A stretch of DNA of 64,000 nucleotides from Rhodopirellula bahusiensis (GTDB lineage: Bacteria > Planctomycetota > Planctomycetia > Pirellulales > Pirellulaceae): the NCBI RefSeq assembly GCF_002727185.1, contig NZ_NIZW01000014.1, positions 62,001 to 126,000 of the forward strand. Direction: 5' to 3'. This document shows positions 52,126-60,042 of this stretch, one piece after another; position 1 is the first letter of the stretch; every line of letters begins with the position of its first letter. The notes beneath the pieces are model-generated. The model saw nothing but the letters and a program-made list of their open reading frames with translations, ran no database searches and was not told the DNA's origin. A program made the position numbers and the translations under genes.

Positions 52126-53262
52126 CTAGACCGCTGCGACTTGCTTCGAATGTTTGGCCGGAATTTCAACCGCGACGGATTCCAGTCCGACCAGGTTGCG
52201 AAGCCGCGTGACCATCGGGGGTGATAGCTTACGGCCCGATGCGATCAGCAAGAGTCCATTTGGCATTCGAACATCTTCGGCAACGGTCATTCCCGTTAGC
52301 AGTTCCGAAGTCGGGATGCTTTCGATCGTTGGCTGTGGTTGAGCATCGTTGGAGAGGCGGACATGCTCGGTCAGTTGATTGTCGAGGTCAGGAAATCGAT
52401 CTTCAATTTCGGACTGAGCAACGTCGCCTTCATCCCCGCGGCGTTTCAGCAGGCTTTGGTAGTAACTGAGTAAGATCACTTGAGCGATCTTGTCGTCATC
52501 GTTGTTGCATTTCGCGTTGGTGACATCCGTGGTCCCCATTCGGTCCAAGAGTTCAGCAATGGGTTCCAGACGTGGGATTTGCTTGATCAACTGGCTCGAG
52601 ATCGAGAAGACCTCTTTCACGACCTGGCGGTGTTCATCCGAAGTGATCGCCGCGCTGGCCAAAGTTTCCCGTTGACCCAAATCGAGCAATGGAACACCGG
52701 CGACCATCAACCGTGAGGTCAACGGAATCCTCCAGTCAGACGCAACCTTCGATTCGACAAGCATCGCTTCGGCGGACTGCAAAATGTCGTCCGTGTTCAC
52801 CAACGGGTCATCGACGTATTCAATGATCTCAACCAGAACGCTGATGGCTCCGGCGAAGGTTTTCTTGAGCAATTCTTCCTTGCTGGTGATCAAGTCATGC
52901 TGCTTGATCCCCGCGTTGATGGCGGCTTTGATGTCGCTCATCTGGCAAGGCTTGTTAAGGAACCGGAAAACCTGCCCCTCGTTGACCGCCTCCATCGCGG
53001 TGGTCAAGTCTTGGTTGCCGGTTAGCATCAGATACACGCTGTTCGGCGCGATCTGGCGTGCTTTTTGAATGACCTCAATGCCTTCCATCCCAGGCATCCG
53101 CATGTCGACCATGATGACCGAGAAAGGCTCGGACTTCTTGATGCAAGCCAACGCCTCGGGCCCCGATTCGCAGGTCGTGACCTCGAAGTCAAAAGACAAG
53201 TTGCGTTTCAGCGTGTTCAGCAAGCTGTAGTCGTCGTCGACCAGTAATATGCGTTCGTTCAT
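52126..53262 (-). CDS. Response regulator with degenerate HD-GYP-like output
   Basis: A 378-residue protein from the ATG at 53262. The receiver (1-120) is complete: ILLVDDDYSLLNTLK, phosphoacceptor Asp in VIMVDMRMPGMEG, Thr in LMLTGNQD and Lys in FLNKPCQ. The C-terminal region follows the helical plan of RpfG-type HD-GYP proteins (aligned around LTSRLMVAGVPLLDLGQ, SSQLIKQIPRLEPIAELLDRMG, AQVILLSYYQSLLKRRGDEGD) but I see neither the HD pair nor GYP, so c-di-GMP hydrolysis is unlikely. A final domain has SELLTGMTVAEDVRMPNGLLLIASGRKLSPPMVTRL, as in two-component HD proteins. It follows the PAS kinase gene by 47 bp. Confidence 0.85.
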   Translation of the reverse strand: MNERILLVDDDYSLLNTLKRNLSFDFEVTTCESGPEALACIKKSEPFSVIMVDMRMPGMEGIEVIQKARQIAPNSVYLMLTGNQDLTTAMEAVNEGQVFRFLNKPCQMSDIKAAINAGIKQHDLITSKEELLKKTFAGAISVLVEIIEYVDDPLVNTDDILQSAEAMLVESKVASDWRIPLTSRLMVAGVPLLDLGQRETLASAAITSDEHRQVVKEVFSISSQLIKQIPRLEPIAELLDRMGTTDVTNAKCNNDDDKIAQVILLSYYQSLLKRRGDEGDVAQSEIEDRFPDLDNQLTEHVRLSNDAQPQPTIESIPTSELLTGMTVAEDVRMPNGLLLIASGRKLSPPMVTRLRNLVGLESVAVEIPAKHSKQVAAV

Positions 53263-53309
53263 TGGACGCCCCAAATGGACTGTTGCGTGAGATCGCGGGT
53301 TTCAAAAAG

Positions 53310-55622
53310 TTAGGTGAGAATCGGGACACGACAAGTGTCCGATTGGTGTGCATCAGACTCATCGGCGGTTGACTGATGAGATTTTAATGGCAGGATCACG
53401 ATGAAACTGCTTCCAGCGTTTGGCTCAGACTCCACACGGATGGTTCCGTTGTGTTTGGAAGAGACAATGTTGTAGGTCAACGAAAGTCCCATTCCTGTGC
53501 CTTTGCCAACGTCTTTGGTTGTGAAGAACTGGTTGAAGACTTTGGACCGAATGTCTTCCGTCATTCCGGTTCCGTTGTCTCGAACACACATTTCGATGTG
53601 ATCGCCATTTTGAACGGTTGAGATTGTGATCTTTCCGTCCAAATCGGGATCGCTTTCTTTGCGTTCCGTAATTGCGTCCGCCGCGTTGACAATCAGATTG
53701 ATGATGACCTGACTGAGTTCGGCTCCGTAGGCAGGGATCAAAGGTAAATCGGGCGAAAGATCGAGTTCCAATTCGGACACATACTTGTATCGGTTGCGGC
53801 TGATGATCGACGCCTGGTGAATCAACATGTTCACGTCCGTTTCGTTCATCTCTTGGCGACCGGGATGTGACATCGCCTTCATTGCTCTCACAATTTCGAT
53901 CACCCGGATCACGGCCTGGGAGGCTTCTTCCACGGCATCAGGTGTTTGTTCCCGCAGCACGTCGTACTTGTGTCGTTTTGTCAGTGAGTCGAGTTGTGAT
54001 TGAGCATCGTCCGCGCTCAACGAAGGACTTTTCTTCAATAGCTCAAGTAGCCCGTCGGTGAACTGGAAGAGTCGTTCATAGCTCATCGTCAAGAATTCGA
54101 CGTTCCCGCTGACGCACTGCATCGGAGTGTTGATCTCGTGAGCGATGCCCGCGGCGAGTTGCCCCATGGATTCAAGCTTTTGAGCTTGTGCCAGTTGGCG
54201 TTCCATCGCTTGGGAATCGCTCAGGTCGGTGCAGAAGGCGACAAACACAGGACGCGCTTCGAACGTCGATCGGTGAATGTCCACGTGCACTGGGAAGACA
54301 GTGCCGTCCTTGCGAACGTGGTTGGAATCAAAGGCGCAACGTCCTCGCGGATCTGACATCGCCACGGTGATCCGGTCGCGGAGTTCCTGGTTGGACATGT
54401 CTTGAAGGAAGTCTTCAGGGGACATGTTCGCTAGGTCTTCCATTTCCAGTCCGAGGCTGCGTGCGAAGCCTTGGTTGGCCTCCACCAAGCGATAGGATTC
54501 GAAATCAAAGATATACAGTTCGTTGGGAGAATCCTGAATCAAGTTTGCCAACGACTTCGCTCGCGATTCCGCATTCTTGAGCGTGGTGATGTCCAAAAAG
54601 CTTCCCAAGGTCCCGAAGCAATTGTCTTCGTGATCATGAAGGGAGGTCGCACCAGCAAGTACGGTGCGGTACTCACCAGCGATGTTGTGCAGAGTCTCTT
54701 CGATGTTGACGAGTTCTACATTTTCATCGGGGGAGTCGCAGAAACTGGAGAGTCGATTCATGGTTTGGTCATTGGATGGGATGATATCGTTCATCCGTTT
54801 GCCAATGATTTCGTCGGGTGACTTCAATCCGAAGAAGTCGCTGAACATCTCGTTGCAACCCATGAAGGTTCCTTCCTTGTCACGCCAGAAGACTGCGGCA
54901 GGAATTCGCTGCAAAATCGTGTCGAGAATGCGGCGTTGTTGCTCAATTTCAGAGGTGCGACTGTGGACGCGCTGCTCCAGTAAGTCTCGTTGCTGAGTCA
55001 GTGAGGACTGGAGTTTGGCAAGTTCCCAAAGTGACTGCCGGTTCTGACGCACGCCCAGGACAAGAAAGGTCGTTTCGAAGGCGATCCATCCTGCATGTTC
55101 GAGCGCGCGAAGGGGTGACGGCGAGAAGATGCCGAATACCGATTCGGGCCAAAAAAGACTGCGGATAAAGTGATCGAGACTGACAACGGACACGGCGGGT
55201 AAAAAGACCCAGGGGTCTTTGTAGAATGCCAGGAACGCGAGTGAACCGAAGATGTGAAAGTGAGATTCGATCCGGCCGCCCATCAGGTGAATCAGCAAGG
55301 CTGAGAACTGCATTTGAGCCATCGCCATGATCATCCGCGTCAGGCGTTGGCCGGGGAAGTTCATTGCCAAGAACACCGGGAAAACGGTGAGCAAGCCTCC
55401 CCCAATGATCGCACTCCAGACATGCAAATGGACGAGCTTCTGAGATCCAATCCATGTATATGGCGAAATCCAAAGGGCGCAACCGATTGCAAACATCCAT
55501 TGCAGGGCAAGCACGATTGATAATGCGCGGTCCGCATTGATCTGGCGTGATTGCAAATGCTCGGCGAAGAGTGTGTCTGCACTCTTGTGTGGCGAGATCG
55601 TTTCGAGTTCGTTGTCCGACAT
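53310..55622 (-). CDS. PAS-domain sensor histidine kinase with 7TM-like input
   Basis: A 770-residue kinase. The N-terminus (about 30-205) has six or more hydrophobic helices (SIVLALQWMFAIGCALWIS, VWSAIIGGGLLTVFPVFLAM, FHIFGSLAFLAFY). A coiled coil (about 215-250) and two PAS domains follow (ILQRIPAAVFWRDKEGTFMGCNEMF; LIQDSPNELYIFDFESYRLVEANQGFAR). HisKA has QLAAGIAHEINTPMQ; HATPase has NLIVNAADAI, DNGTGM and GKGTGMGLSLTYNIV. The HEINTPMQ form is typical of the PAS-HisKA class in planctomycetes and delta-proteobacteria. It pairs with the response regulator downstream; the RedB-like gene lies upstream by 18 bp. Confidence 0.93.
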   Translation of the reverse strand: MSDNELETISPHKSADTLFAEHLQSRQINADRALSIVLALQWMFAIGCALWISPYTWIGSQKLVHLHVWSAIIGGGLLTVFPVFLAMNFPGQRLTRMIMAMAQMQFSALLIHLMGGRIESHFHIFGSLAFLAFYKDPWVFLPAVSVVSLDHFIRSLFWPESVFGIFSPSPLRALEHAGWIAFETTFLVLGVRQNRQSLWELAKLQSSLTQQRDLLEQRVHSRTSEIEQQRRILDTILQRIPAAVFWRDKEGTFMGCNEMFSDFFGLKSPDEIIGKRMNDIIPSNDQTMNRLSSFCDSPDENVELVNIEETLHNIAGEYRTVLAGATSLHDHEDNCFGTLGSFLDITTLKNAESRAKSLANLIQDSPNELYIFDFESYRLVEANQGFARSLGLEMEDLANMSPEDFLQDMSNQELRDRITVAMSDPRGRCAFDSNHVRKDGTVFPVHVDIHRSTFEARPVFVAFCTDLSDSQAMERQLAQAQKLESMGQLAAGIAHEINTPMQCVSGNVEFLTMSYERLFQFTDGLLELLKKSPSLSADDAQSQLDSLTKRHKYDVLREQTPDAVEEASQAVIRVIEIVRAMKAMSHPGRQEMNETDVNMLIHQASIISRNRYKYVSELELDLSPDLPLIPAYGAELSQVIINLIVNAADAITERKESDPDLDGKITISTVQNGDHIEMCVRDNGTGMTEDIRSKVFNQFFTTKDVGKGTGMGLSLTYNIVSSKHNGTIRVESEPNAGSSFIVILPLKSHQSTADESDAHQSDTCRVPILT

Positions 55623-55640
55623 GTCAATCCGTCTCTATGA

Positions 55641-56297
55641 CTACAGGCTACAACCGTAAACCGGTGTGGTAGTGAGAGGCGGTGTTTTGCCTTGAATCAA
55701 CATGGAAATGGAACGCACCCCAAGGTTGTCACCTTCATGGTTGCGAGAAACGGTGATGCCACCGTGAAAACGAGATTTGCCGCGAGGATCAAATACAATG
55801 ACTGCGCCAGATGTTTTCATCCCCAATTCGAACGCTGTCTCGCCGCCCTCGTCAGCTTGGATGACGGAGCGAGGAATACACGCGAGACGAGATGAGATTT
55901 TTCCGTTCATCCAATCGGGCGTGCTGTTGACCGGGTGGAAAACCAGGAAGCGGCATCTCACGTTGTCGTCGACTTTGTCGAGCAGTCTGTTCAGTTCGTT
56001 GACCGAAGCGACTGTGCAAGGGCATTTCGGATGGACGGCCATCACGATTTCCCATTCAGTTGTAGATGATGCGTTGAGGAAGCCCGAGACGTTTCGAAAC
56101 GGTGCAACGCCCGGAGGCAGGTCGGATTCTCCAGGTGTGGTGCCGTAGGCAATCAACGCGAAGAACAGGCCTACCAAAACGCAGCCCCATAAGACCGCGA
56201 CGCGTACTAGGTACGGCGGTATCTTTTTTGTTATTGGACGGACCTCTAGCAGGTCCGCATTCTGGATGAATCCAGAAGCGTTTTCTTGATGTAACAT
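55641..56297 (-). CDS. RedB-like membrane-anchored thioredoxin-fold protein
   Basis: A 218-residue protein with one N-terminal helix (VRVAVLWGCVLVGLFFALIAYG) and an extracytoplasmic domain beginning WEIVMAVHPKCPCTVASVNELNRLLDKV, a thioredoxin-like strand followed by a CPC site rather than CXXC. Later GAVIVFDPRGKSRFHGGITVSRNHEGDN matches the RedB description: a small thioredoxin-fold family of unknown function often encoded near sensor kinases. The role may be thiol reduction or redox sensing feeding the kinase 18 bp downstream. I infer a three-gene operon. Confidence 0.8.
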   Translation of the reverse strand: MLHQENASGFIQNADLLEVRPITKKIPPYLVRVAVLWGCVLVGLFFALIAYGTTPGESDLPPGVAPFRNVSGFLNASSTTEWEIVMAVHPKCPCTVASVNELNRLLDKVDDNVRCRFLVFHPVNSTPDWMNGKISSRLACIPRSVIQADEGGETAFELGMKTSGAVIVFDPRGKSRFHGGITVSRNHEGDNLGVRSISMLIQGKTPPLTTTPVYGCSL

Positions 56298-56620
56298 GTC
56301 ACGTGCCCCGCGATCGATGTTGAATAAGTGTTGACTAGCACCTCGATAGGTCGAGGCTGTAGAACGCTACATTGGAAAATCGCTTTGAGCCTCGATTAGA
56401 AAGATTTGGGGAGGAGAAACGCGACGCCTAGACTGGGGGTGAAGTGACCTTGGCGGTTAAGCCGGATATGTGGGTCGCTCGGAATCGGATGGGGGGCGGG
56501 CTGCGGAACAAGCCACGTTCTGTCTACACTGCCGAGGATCTGATGTGTTGCGAGAATGGTGGGCATCGTTTGTCAGTCCAATGCGCTTCGTGACTCCGTC
56601 TCCAGGTGAAGGTTCATCGC
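56298..56620. other. Divergent intergenic region
   Basis: 323 bp between the leftward RedB-like operon and the rightward ThrE gene. A palindrome CCTCGA-TAGG-TCGAGG (56341-56356) sits 44 bp upstream of the RedB-like ATG, and a second CCTCGA half lies at 56390-56395. These may bind a regulator of the sensor operon. No gene is supported. Confidence 0.45.
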
Positions 56621-57835
56621 GTGTCCACTGTTTCCTCCGTCGAGCTCATCATGGAACTCGCGAGAAGCTTGCACGCATGCGGGTCTCCGGCGTATGAGTT
56701 GGACCTGGAGATGGAACAGGTCGCTGCTTCGCTGGGCCGGGAAGCGACCTTCTTTTCAACACCGACGGCGTTGTTTGTCACCTTTGGTCGTGACGAGACT
56801 CGACTGTTGCGGGTCTACCCCAGCGATACCAATTTGGGACGCTATGCAGCTCTGTTTGAACTGCAGCGTTCGATTCAGGAAGAGCAGTTGGATGTCCCGC
56901 AAGCGTGGGATCGACTGACTGAGATCAATGAGATGCGAGACGGCTACGGACCGGCGATCCAAATTGCTTCTCACGGTGGAGTTGCGGCCTGCATCAGTGT
57001 TCTGGTGGGAGGCGATGGAATGGTGGTGTTCTCGGCCGGCGTGATTGGATTGATCGTTGGCGTGCTGGTGGTTTGGTTGAACCACCTTCGTCATCAAGTT
57101 CATTTGATCAATGTGGTTGCCGGTTTTGTCGCAAGTTCAATCGCTTGTGTGATTCAGGCCTTTGTGGGATCGGGCAACTTCGAGCTCACCTCGTTGGCAG
57201 CGTTGATCCTGTTGGTTCCTGGGCTGCACCTGACGATCAGCATCAATGAATTGGCAACACAGAATTTGGCGTCGGGCTCGGCTCGTTTCGCCGGGGCGAT
57301 GACAACGTTGCTGACCATCGTGTTTGGAGTTTCGATGGGCTACGGCTTGGTCAACGCGATTCGTCCGGTACCCGCATCCTTGCCACTGAATTCGCCGGAT
57401 CTCTTTGCGTCCGCTTTGGTGCTGGTGCCGATCGGATTATGCGTCGCCGTGACGTTTCGCACGCGCTACCGCGACATCCCTTGGTTGCTGATGTCGACCT
57501 TGGTGGGCTACGGAGCATTGCGATTGGCGGGGACCACGTTTGGGCCGTTCGCTTCGGTTGGAATCGCATCGTTTGTCGCGAGCGTGACCAGTCACTTCGC
57601 ATCCAATCGATTGGGGATTCCGACGGCGGTGATGTTGCTGCCCGCGTTGCTGCTTTTGGTTCCCGGCAGTTTGGGCTTTTCGGGTTTCTCGCAGATCATG
57701 GTGCAAGAAGATTTGCCCAGTGGCATCCGACTGACGGCGACGATGATGTTGACGGCGGTTTCCATCGTCGCGGGGTTGTTGCTGACCGACGTCGTGGTTT
57801 CGCGGTCTGAAAAGCAATCGTCTGAAGAGGGTTGA
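56621..57835 (+). CDS. Threonine/serine exporter (ThrE family)
   Basis: A 404-residue protein. GTG 56621 is preferred (GAAGG 8 nt upstream); GTG 56606 and ATG 56651 are alternatives. The cytoplasmic N-terminal domain has ELARSLHACGSPAYELDLEMEQVAASLGREATFFSTPTALFVTF, the DUF1212/ThrP signature, and the C-terminal half has about ten helices including GVAACISVLVGG and LLVPGLHLTISINELATQNLASGSARFAGAM. The N- and C-terminal parts normally found split in E. coli-type proteins are fused, as in Corynebacterium ThrE. It probably exports threonine and serine using the proton gradient. It faces the DtxR gene convergently, 22 bp apart. Confidence 0.9.
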   Translation: MSTVSSVELIMELARSLHACGSPAYELDLEMEQVAASLGREATFFSTPTALFVTFGRDETRLLRVYPSDTNLGRYAALFELQRSIQEEQLDVPQAWDRLTEINEMRDGYGPAIQIASHGGVAACISVLVGGDGMVVFSAGVIGLIVGVLVVWLNHLRHQVHLINVVAGFVASSIACVIQAFVGSGNFELTSLAALILLVPGLHLTISINELATQNLASGSARFAGAMTTLLTIVFGVSMGYGLVNAIRPVPASLPLNSPDLFASALVLVPIGLCVAVTFRTRYRDIPWLLMSTLVGYGALRLAGTTFGPFASVGIASFVASVTSHFASNRLGIPTAVMLLPALLLLVPGSLGFSGFSQIMVQEDLPSGIRLTATMMLTAVSIVAGLLLTDVVVSRSEKQSSEEG

Positions 57836-57857
57836 GCGTCTCAGATGCGGAGGGTGC

Positions 57858-58304
57858 CTACTTCGGTGCTGGCAGGCCTTCTTTCAAAATGCGTTTCATC
57901 ACCCGGAGTGTCTCATCGCTGACGTGGTGCTCCATTCCTTCGCTGTCCACCGCCGCGGTAGTTTCGCTGACGCCTAGACGCAGCAGGAATGATTGAACGA
58001 CCTTGTGTCGGTTCCGAGCCTTGGTGGCCATTCGCTTGCCTTGCGGCGTCAGCGTGATCGGTTGATAGGGCTCGGTCATGACCAGTCCGTCTCGTTGCAG
58101 GCGGCTGATCGTGTTGTTCACCGTCGCATGCGTGACATCGAAGTGACGCACCAAATCGACCGCGCGACAGATCCCGTTTTCCGCGATGGCCTCCGCGATG
58201 GCCTCGACATAGTCCTCTGCCACTTCACTGGCGTGATCCGATCGAGTGCGGTGATGCGATTGGGAGGGCAATTTGGGGCCTTTGGAACCGTGCGAACGCA
58301 ACAA
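57858..58304 (-). CDS. DtxR/MntR-family metal-dependent repressor
   Basis: A 148-residue protein; no ATG is available, and TTG 58304 is the best start by length (a neighbouring TTG 58301 is possible), with a stop codon upstream in frame. The winged helix reads AEDYVEAIAEAIAENGICRAVDLVRHFDVTHATVNNTISRLQRDGLVMTEPYQPITLTPQGKRMA. The dimerisation and metal-binding part includes NRHKVVQSFLLRLGVSETTAAVDSEGMEHHVSDETLRVMKRIL, with His, Glu and Asp/His ligands of the MntR type (EGMEHH). There is no SH3 domain. It should repress in the presence of Mn2+ or Fe2+. Three near-identical palindromes lie between it and the divergent DUF1559 gene. Confidence 0.93.
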   Translation of the reverse strand: MLRSHGSKGPKLPSQSHHRTRSDHASEVAEDYVEAIAEAIAENGICRAVDLVRHFDVTHATVNNTISRLQRDGLVMTEPYQPITLTPQGKRMATKARNRHKVVQSFLLRLGVSETTAAVDSEGMEHHVSDETLRVMKRILKEGLPAPK

Positions 58305-58375
58305 ATGGTGAGGGTGAACATTCTAGCAGCGAAATTTGAAGGAGAAACCCTCTTGTTTTGTCTCTGAAGGAAATG

Positions 58376-58387
58376 TAGCCTCTGCTA
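58376..58387. promoter_or_regulatory. DtxR-type operator, site 1
   Basis: TAGC-CTCT-GCTA: 4-bp inverted arms with a 4-nt spacer, flanked by G and A so that the right half reads GCTAA. It is the weakest of three equally spaced-arm sites and nearest the DtxR gene. Confidence 0.6.
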
Positions 58388-58392
58388 AACAA

Positions 58393-58408
58393 GTTAGCGG
58401 GTGCTAAC
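58393..58408. promoter_or_regulatory. DtxR-type operator, site 2
   Basis: GTTAGC-GGGT-GCTAAC: perfect 6-bp arms and the same 4-nt spacer. Its centre is 19 bp from that of site 1, about two helical turns, so two dimers could bind side by side. Confidence 0.75.
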
Positions 58409-58489
58409 AAAGGGTGTGTGGGATTGTCAAATTTCTGGCGAGGTGTCGTTGGAATTTTGCCCCGATGCCTTTGTTTTTATTTGCCTCAA

Positions 58490-58509
58490 AACTTAGCTGC
58501 GGCTAAGTT
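58490..58509. promoter_or_regulatory. DtxR-type operator, site 3
   Basis: AACTTAGC-TGCG-GCTAAGTT: perfect 8-bp arms with a 4-nt spacer. It lies 9-28 bp upstream of the GGAG ribosome-binding site region of the DUF1559 gene (ATG 58529), where bound repressor would block its promoter or transcript start. Confidence 0.78.
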
Positions 58510-58528
58510 GTTGCGTTGGAGAATTCTG

Positions 58529-59665
58529 ATGAGACGGGACGAATCGCAGTTGGTTTCGATGGAGGCTGGTGAAGCCCGCAGGAGCGCCGGCGATCAACAA
58601 CATCGAGGTGGTTTCACCCTGGTGGAGCTGTTGGTCGTGATTGCGATCATTGGTGTGCTCGTGGGGTTGTTGTTGCCCGCGGTTCAGGCGGCTCGCGAAG
58701 CGGCTCGGCGAATGTCGTGCAGCAACAACCTTCGTCAGGTTGGTTTGGCCGCCCAGAACTACCACTCTGCCTATCAGCGATTCCCAGCCGGTTATGTGTC
58801 GTTCGAGACCAGTACTGGCGTGGCACCCGCTTCCGTTGCGATGGATCCGGTGACCTGGGACGCCGGGCCCGGTTGGGGCTGGGGGACCGGATTGTTGCCG
58901 TTTCTGGAAGCCACGGCGCTGAACGATCAACTTCGGATGGAGGAGCCGATTTGGTCATTGGCCAATGAATCCGCCATCGCATCACGGGTTCCCACCTTTC
59001 TGTGCCCGAGTGCAGCGGGAGGGGACGATGCGTTTGAAGTGTTGGACGAAGCGGGCAATGCGTTGCAGTTCAATGGTCGGAGTATCGAACTCGGACGCAG
59101 CCATTACGTCGCAAGTCATGGGCAAGAAAGTTGCTGGGGTGAATGTGGCTCTGCGGCGACGGGGATTGTCTTCACCAACATCTACACCTCGGAAACGAAA
59201 ACGATCGTAATCGATGGAGACGCGGGGCGCGTTGCCGATGGTCCGTTTTATCGAAACTCGAGAACGCGATTTCGAGACGTGTTGGATGGGACCAGCAACA
59301 CGATCTTCTTTGGCGAGCACACTTCGTCGCTGAGCGAAAAGACTTGGGTGGGTGTCGTCCCGGGGGCGTTCACGCATCCTCGATTTGCTTCACCTGAAAA
59401 CGGGCCCGACGCTGCTGCAACGCTGACGCTGGTTCACGCGGGACCGTCCGGTGGTGAGCTGGATATCACCGGTTTTCCAATTATCCACCCGGTGAACTTT
59501 CCAACCTATCACGTTGGTCAAATGGTGTCGGACCATCCGGGCGGAGGCATGGTCGCTTTTGGTGACGGATCAGTTCGCTTTGTCAGCGACTTTGTGGATC
59601 TGTTTCTCTGGGCGGAAATGTCCAGCATGAACGAGAGCGAAGTCATCGACTGGGAGAAGCTCTGA
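58529..59665 (+). CDS. DUF1559 pseudopilin-like protein under DtxR-type control
   Basis: A 378-residue protein. ATG 58529 is chosen because GGAG lies 7 nt upstream (58518-58521) and the longer frame to 58418 crosses operator site 3. The leader MRRDESQLVSMEAGEARRSAGDQQHRG precedes GFTLVELLVVIAIIGVLVGLLLPAVQAAREAARRMSCSNNLRQVG. The body has CPSAAGGDDAFEVLDEAGNA, HYVASHGQESCWGECGSAATGIVF and FRDVLDGTSNTIFFGEHTSSLSEKTWVGVVPGAF, ending in a C-terminal FVDLFLWAEMSSMNESEVIDWEKL. Its stop overlaps the next ATG (TGATG). Metal-repressed expression is inferred from the three upstream palindromes. Confidence 0.93.
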   Translation: MRRDESQLVSMEAGEARRSAGDQQHRGGFTLVELLVVIAIIGVLVGLLLPAVQAAREAARRMSCSNNLRQVGLAAQNYHSAYQRFPAGYVSFETSTGVAPASVAMDPVTWDAGPGWGWGTGLLPFLEATALNDQLRMEEPIWSLANESAIASRVPTFLCPSAAGGDDAFEVLDEAGNALQFNGRSIELGRSHYVASHGQESCWGECGSAATGIVFTNIYTSETKTIVIDGDAGRVADGPFYRNSRTRFRDVLDGTSNTIFFGEHTSSLSEKTWVGVVPGAFTHPRFASPENGPDAAATLTLVHAGPSGGELDITGFPIIHPVNFPTYHVGQMVSDHPGGGMVAFGDGSVRFVSDFVDLFLWAEMSSMNESEVIDWEKL

Positions 59666-60015
59666 TGGCGAATTCCAAAGCGGCTCCTGGCAACGAAGGA
59701 AACCCTTGGATCAAATGGGCTTGCATCGCGATCGCCGTGGTCGGCTTGGCGTTCTACTTCTACCCTCGTAGCAGAGTCGAGCTGGACGATCAGGGCTACG
59801 ATGCTTCGGTGGCGCTGTATCGGATTTGCAATCAGAAAGACACGGAGTCTTTGCAAACGGTTGCCGAGCAAGTCGCTCAGTGGCAAACCGAAGGAAAGCT
59901 CTCGGAGCAATCCCACGCATCGCTCCAGCGAGTCATTGATTTGGCCGATGAGGGCGATTGGAACCAAGCCAGCCGGGAATGTCGGCGCATGATGGAAGAT
60001 CAAGTGCAACGCTGA
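59665..60015 (+). CDS. Small membrane-anchored helical protein
   Basis: A 116-residue protein whose ATG overlaps the DUF1559 stop (TGATG), so it is translationally coupled. One transmembrane helix (WIKWACIAIAVVGLAFYFYP) is followed by an approximately 75-residue helical domain (DASVALYRICNQKDTESLQTVAEQVAQWQTEGKLSEQSHASLQRVIDLADEGDWNQASRECRRMMEDQ). I do not recognise a family. The coupling suggests it assists export, assembly or function of the DUF1559 protein in the metal-regulated unit. Confidence 0.82.
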   Translation: MANSKAAPGNEGNPWIKWACIAIAVVGLAFYFYPRSRVELDDQGYDASVALYRICNQKDTESLQTVAEQVAQWQTEGKLSEQSHASLQRVIDLADEGDWNQASRECRRMMEDQVQR

Positions 60016-60042
60016 CTCTGTTCCGCCTCGAACGCTCTCAGG

